Positions 62,653-64,000 of a stretch of 64,000 nt of DNA are shown piece by piece. Under the pieces are notes generated by a model. It was not told the origin of the DNA. It saw only the letters and a program-made list of their open reading frames with translations, and did not search any database. The DNA lies in assembly GCA_026393985.1 (NCBI GenBank), contig JAPKZB010000085.1, positions 1-64,000 on the forward strand, written 5' to 3'. How positions within the stretch are numbered: position 1 is the first letter of the stretch; every line of letters begins with the position of its first letter. The DNA is from Acidobacteriota bacterium (GTDB lineage Bacteria; Acidobacteriota; Terriglobia; Bryobacterales; Bryobacteraceae). A program made the position numbers and the translations under genes.

Positions 62653-64000
62653 AAGCCGCGGCTCTCCTGCTCCTGCTCGCCACCCTGCCCGCCCCGGGAC
62701 AGCCGCTCGTACCCGCCCTCTGCCACGGCTGCCACAACGCCCAAAACGCCCAGGGCGGCCTCGACCTCGCCGCCCTGCCCGACCGCTTTGCCGATCGGGC
62801 CATCCGCGACCGCTGGATCCGCCTCCACGACCGCGTCGCCAAAGGCGAAATGCCGCCCCCGGGCGTACCCTTTTCCGCCGCCCAGCGCTCAGCGATGCTC
62901 GCCCCCCTCCGCCGCCAGCTCCACGAAGCCGACGCGGCCGAAGTGCGCCGCCACGGCCGCGGCCCCCTCCGCCGCCTGAATCGCGACGAGTACGAGCAGA
63001 ACCTCCGCGATCTCCTGCAACTGCCCCACCTCGACATCCGCGACATGCTCCCCGAAGATCGCGAAGGCCATCGCTTCAATAAGGCTGCCGACACGCTCGA
63101 CATGTCCCGCGTCCAGCTCCTGGCCTATCTCGACGCCGCCGAAGCCGCCCTGCGCCAGGCCGTCGCCTCCGGGCCGCAGCCTCCGCCCGTCACGAAGTTC
63201 CGCGCCGTCGGCACCGCCCTGTTCCCCGAAAAAGTCACCTTCGGCGAACGCGAGGCCATGTTCTTCGCCCGCCACAACCAAGCCCTCGACCCCAAACAAC
63301 TCGACGCCGTTAAAGACGACCCCACCCTTGAGATGGCCCTGTTCCGTTCGGCCCACTGGCCCTACTACGGCTATCCCAAACAGTTCACCGCCAAACTCCC
63401 CGGCCCCTATCGCGTCCGCTTCTCCGCCCGCGCCGTCCGGCAGCTCCCCGGCTACACCCTAGCCCCTGCCGCGCAACCCGTCCCGATGACCTTCCGCGCC
63501 CGCAAACCCTCCGGCCCCGATGTCTCCGGCGACGTCCGCGCCACCGGCGGCATCATGGACATCCCGCCGGTTGCCCGGGAGTTTGAAACCATCATCCATC
63601 TGCGCGAGCACGAGACCTTCGAATACAGCCCCCTCGGCCTGCCCGTCCCGCTCGCTCGCAACGTCGACGGCGGCCCGCCCACCTATCGCTACCCGCCCTT
63701 TCCCCCCGGCGGCCAGCCCGGTATCGCCGTCCAGTGGCTAGAAGTCGAAGGGCCCCTCCCTCCGCCCGCCTGGCCGCCCCCGTCGCACCGCGTCCTGTTT
63801 GACGATCTCGGCATCGTCCCCGCCCCCGCCCAACCCGCCGAAGCCGCCCGCCGCCTGCTGCATCGCTTCGCCGCGCTCGCCGCCCAGGAGCCGGTCGCGC
63901 CCGCCGCCCTCGCCCGCTTTGTCGACCTCGTCCTCGCGCGGCTCCGCCAAGGTGCAAAGTTTGAAGAGGCCATGCTCGCCGGCTACAAGGCCTTTCTCAG
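62649..64000 (+). CDS. DUF1587/DUF1592-type cytochrome protein (cut by window end)
   Basis: The frame starts at TTG 62649, overlapping the upstream stop, and stays open to the end of the window (about 450 codons). A signal peptide is followed by a heme motif CHGCH and GEMPPPGVPFS, then LRRLNRDEYEQNLRDLLQLP typical of DUF1587, and LPEDREGHRFNKAADTLDMS. The downstream DUF1592/1588/1585 domains usual for this family would lie beyond the window. These large planctomycete/acidobacterial exported proteins are thought to act with cytochrome electron transfer, but no activity is established. Confidence 0.85.
   Translation, partial: MKAAALLLLLATLPAPGQPLVPALCHGCHNAQNAQGGLDLAALPDRFADRAIRDRWIRLHDRVAKGEMPPPGVPFSAAQRSAMLAPLRRQLHEADAAEVRRHGRGPLRRLNRDEYEQNLRDLLQLPHLDIRDMLPEDREGHRFNKAADTLDMSRVQLLAYLDAAEAALRQAVASGPQPPPVTKFRAVGTALFPEKVTFGEREAMFFARHNQALDPKQLDAVKDDPTLEMALFRSAHWPYYGYPKQFTAKLPGPYRVRFSARAVRQLPGYTLAPAAQPVPMTFRARKPSGPDVSGDVRATGGIMDIPPVAREFETIIHLREHETFEYSPLGLPVPLARNVDGGPPTYRYPPFPPGGQPGIAVQWLEVEGPLPPPAWPPPSHRVLFDDLGIVPAPAQPAEAARRLLHRFAALAAQEPVAPAALARFVDLVLARLRQGAKFEEAMLAGYKAFL

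Overview
The window is GC-rich and most likely from an acidobacterium of the Bryobacter/Solibacter group. The main evidence is three two-gene modules that pair a DUF1549/DUF1553 protein with a DUF1501 protein. Supporting evidence is a very large Oar-like TonB-dependent receptor, a PL22-type beta-propeller, many exported enzymes with Tat-like or Sec signals, and a strong GC3 bias that creates long antisense shadow frames. The phylum is an inference; no rRNA gene is present.

Bases 1-7971 are an accessory region full of broken genes. They hold a ribbon-helix-helix/PIN toxin-antitoxin pair and a histidine-phosphatase remnant that has lost its catalytic His. A RelE/ParE-type toxin gene here is split cleanly by a 571-bp element with 23-bp inverted ends and a 7-bp target duplication, which carries a cysteine-rich ORF. 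Next comes an Rhs polymorphic-toxin locus on the minus strand. Its immunity gene is intact, but the Rhs gene has three lesions: a frameshift at a G9 tract, an inserted IS110-family element (transposase 5023-6375), and an amber codon exactly between the Rhs core and the toxin tip.

Bases 7972-35728 are mostly housekeeping and catabolic chromosome: comM/yifB, a DUF4352-like lipoprotein, an exported methyltransferase, a PL22-like propeller, an HDOD protein, an ABC exporter pair, two PSD1-DUF1501 modules, an M14 peptidase, an M20 peptidase-murJ-zinc-ribbon run, an FAD oxidoreductase, the 1147-residue TonB receptor and an ABC ATPase. A tRNA-Ile2(CAU) gene follows, and 6 bp after it starts a third PSD1-DUF1501 module.

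Bases 39678-45384 hold terC and a tightly overlapping run: membrane/SelL-like redox fusion, hemD, FMN-dependent hydroxy-acid oxidase, hexaheme cytochrome, atpZ, atpI, atpB and atpE. A 17-bp-stem hairpin ends the run. Only the Fo part of ATP synthase is present, joined to heme and redox genes.

Bases 45442-64000 hold a DapA-like protein without the Schiff-base lysine, an NTF2-like protein, an enolase-superfamily dehydratase, a class V aminotransferase, a CocE/NonD hydrolase, bactofilin, lysS, a LolC/E-type permease, a lipase-like hydrolase, an exported L-isoaspartyl methyltransferase, a groEL without groES, and a small alpha/beta hydrolase. They also hold a diheme cytochrome c gene whose first heme-binding cysteine codon is TGA, followed at once by an inverted repeat. 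That gene is the most intriguing single observation; it is either a fresh nonsense mutation or a candidate selenocysteine site. The window ends inside a DUF1587/DUF1592-type cytochrome protein.
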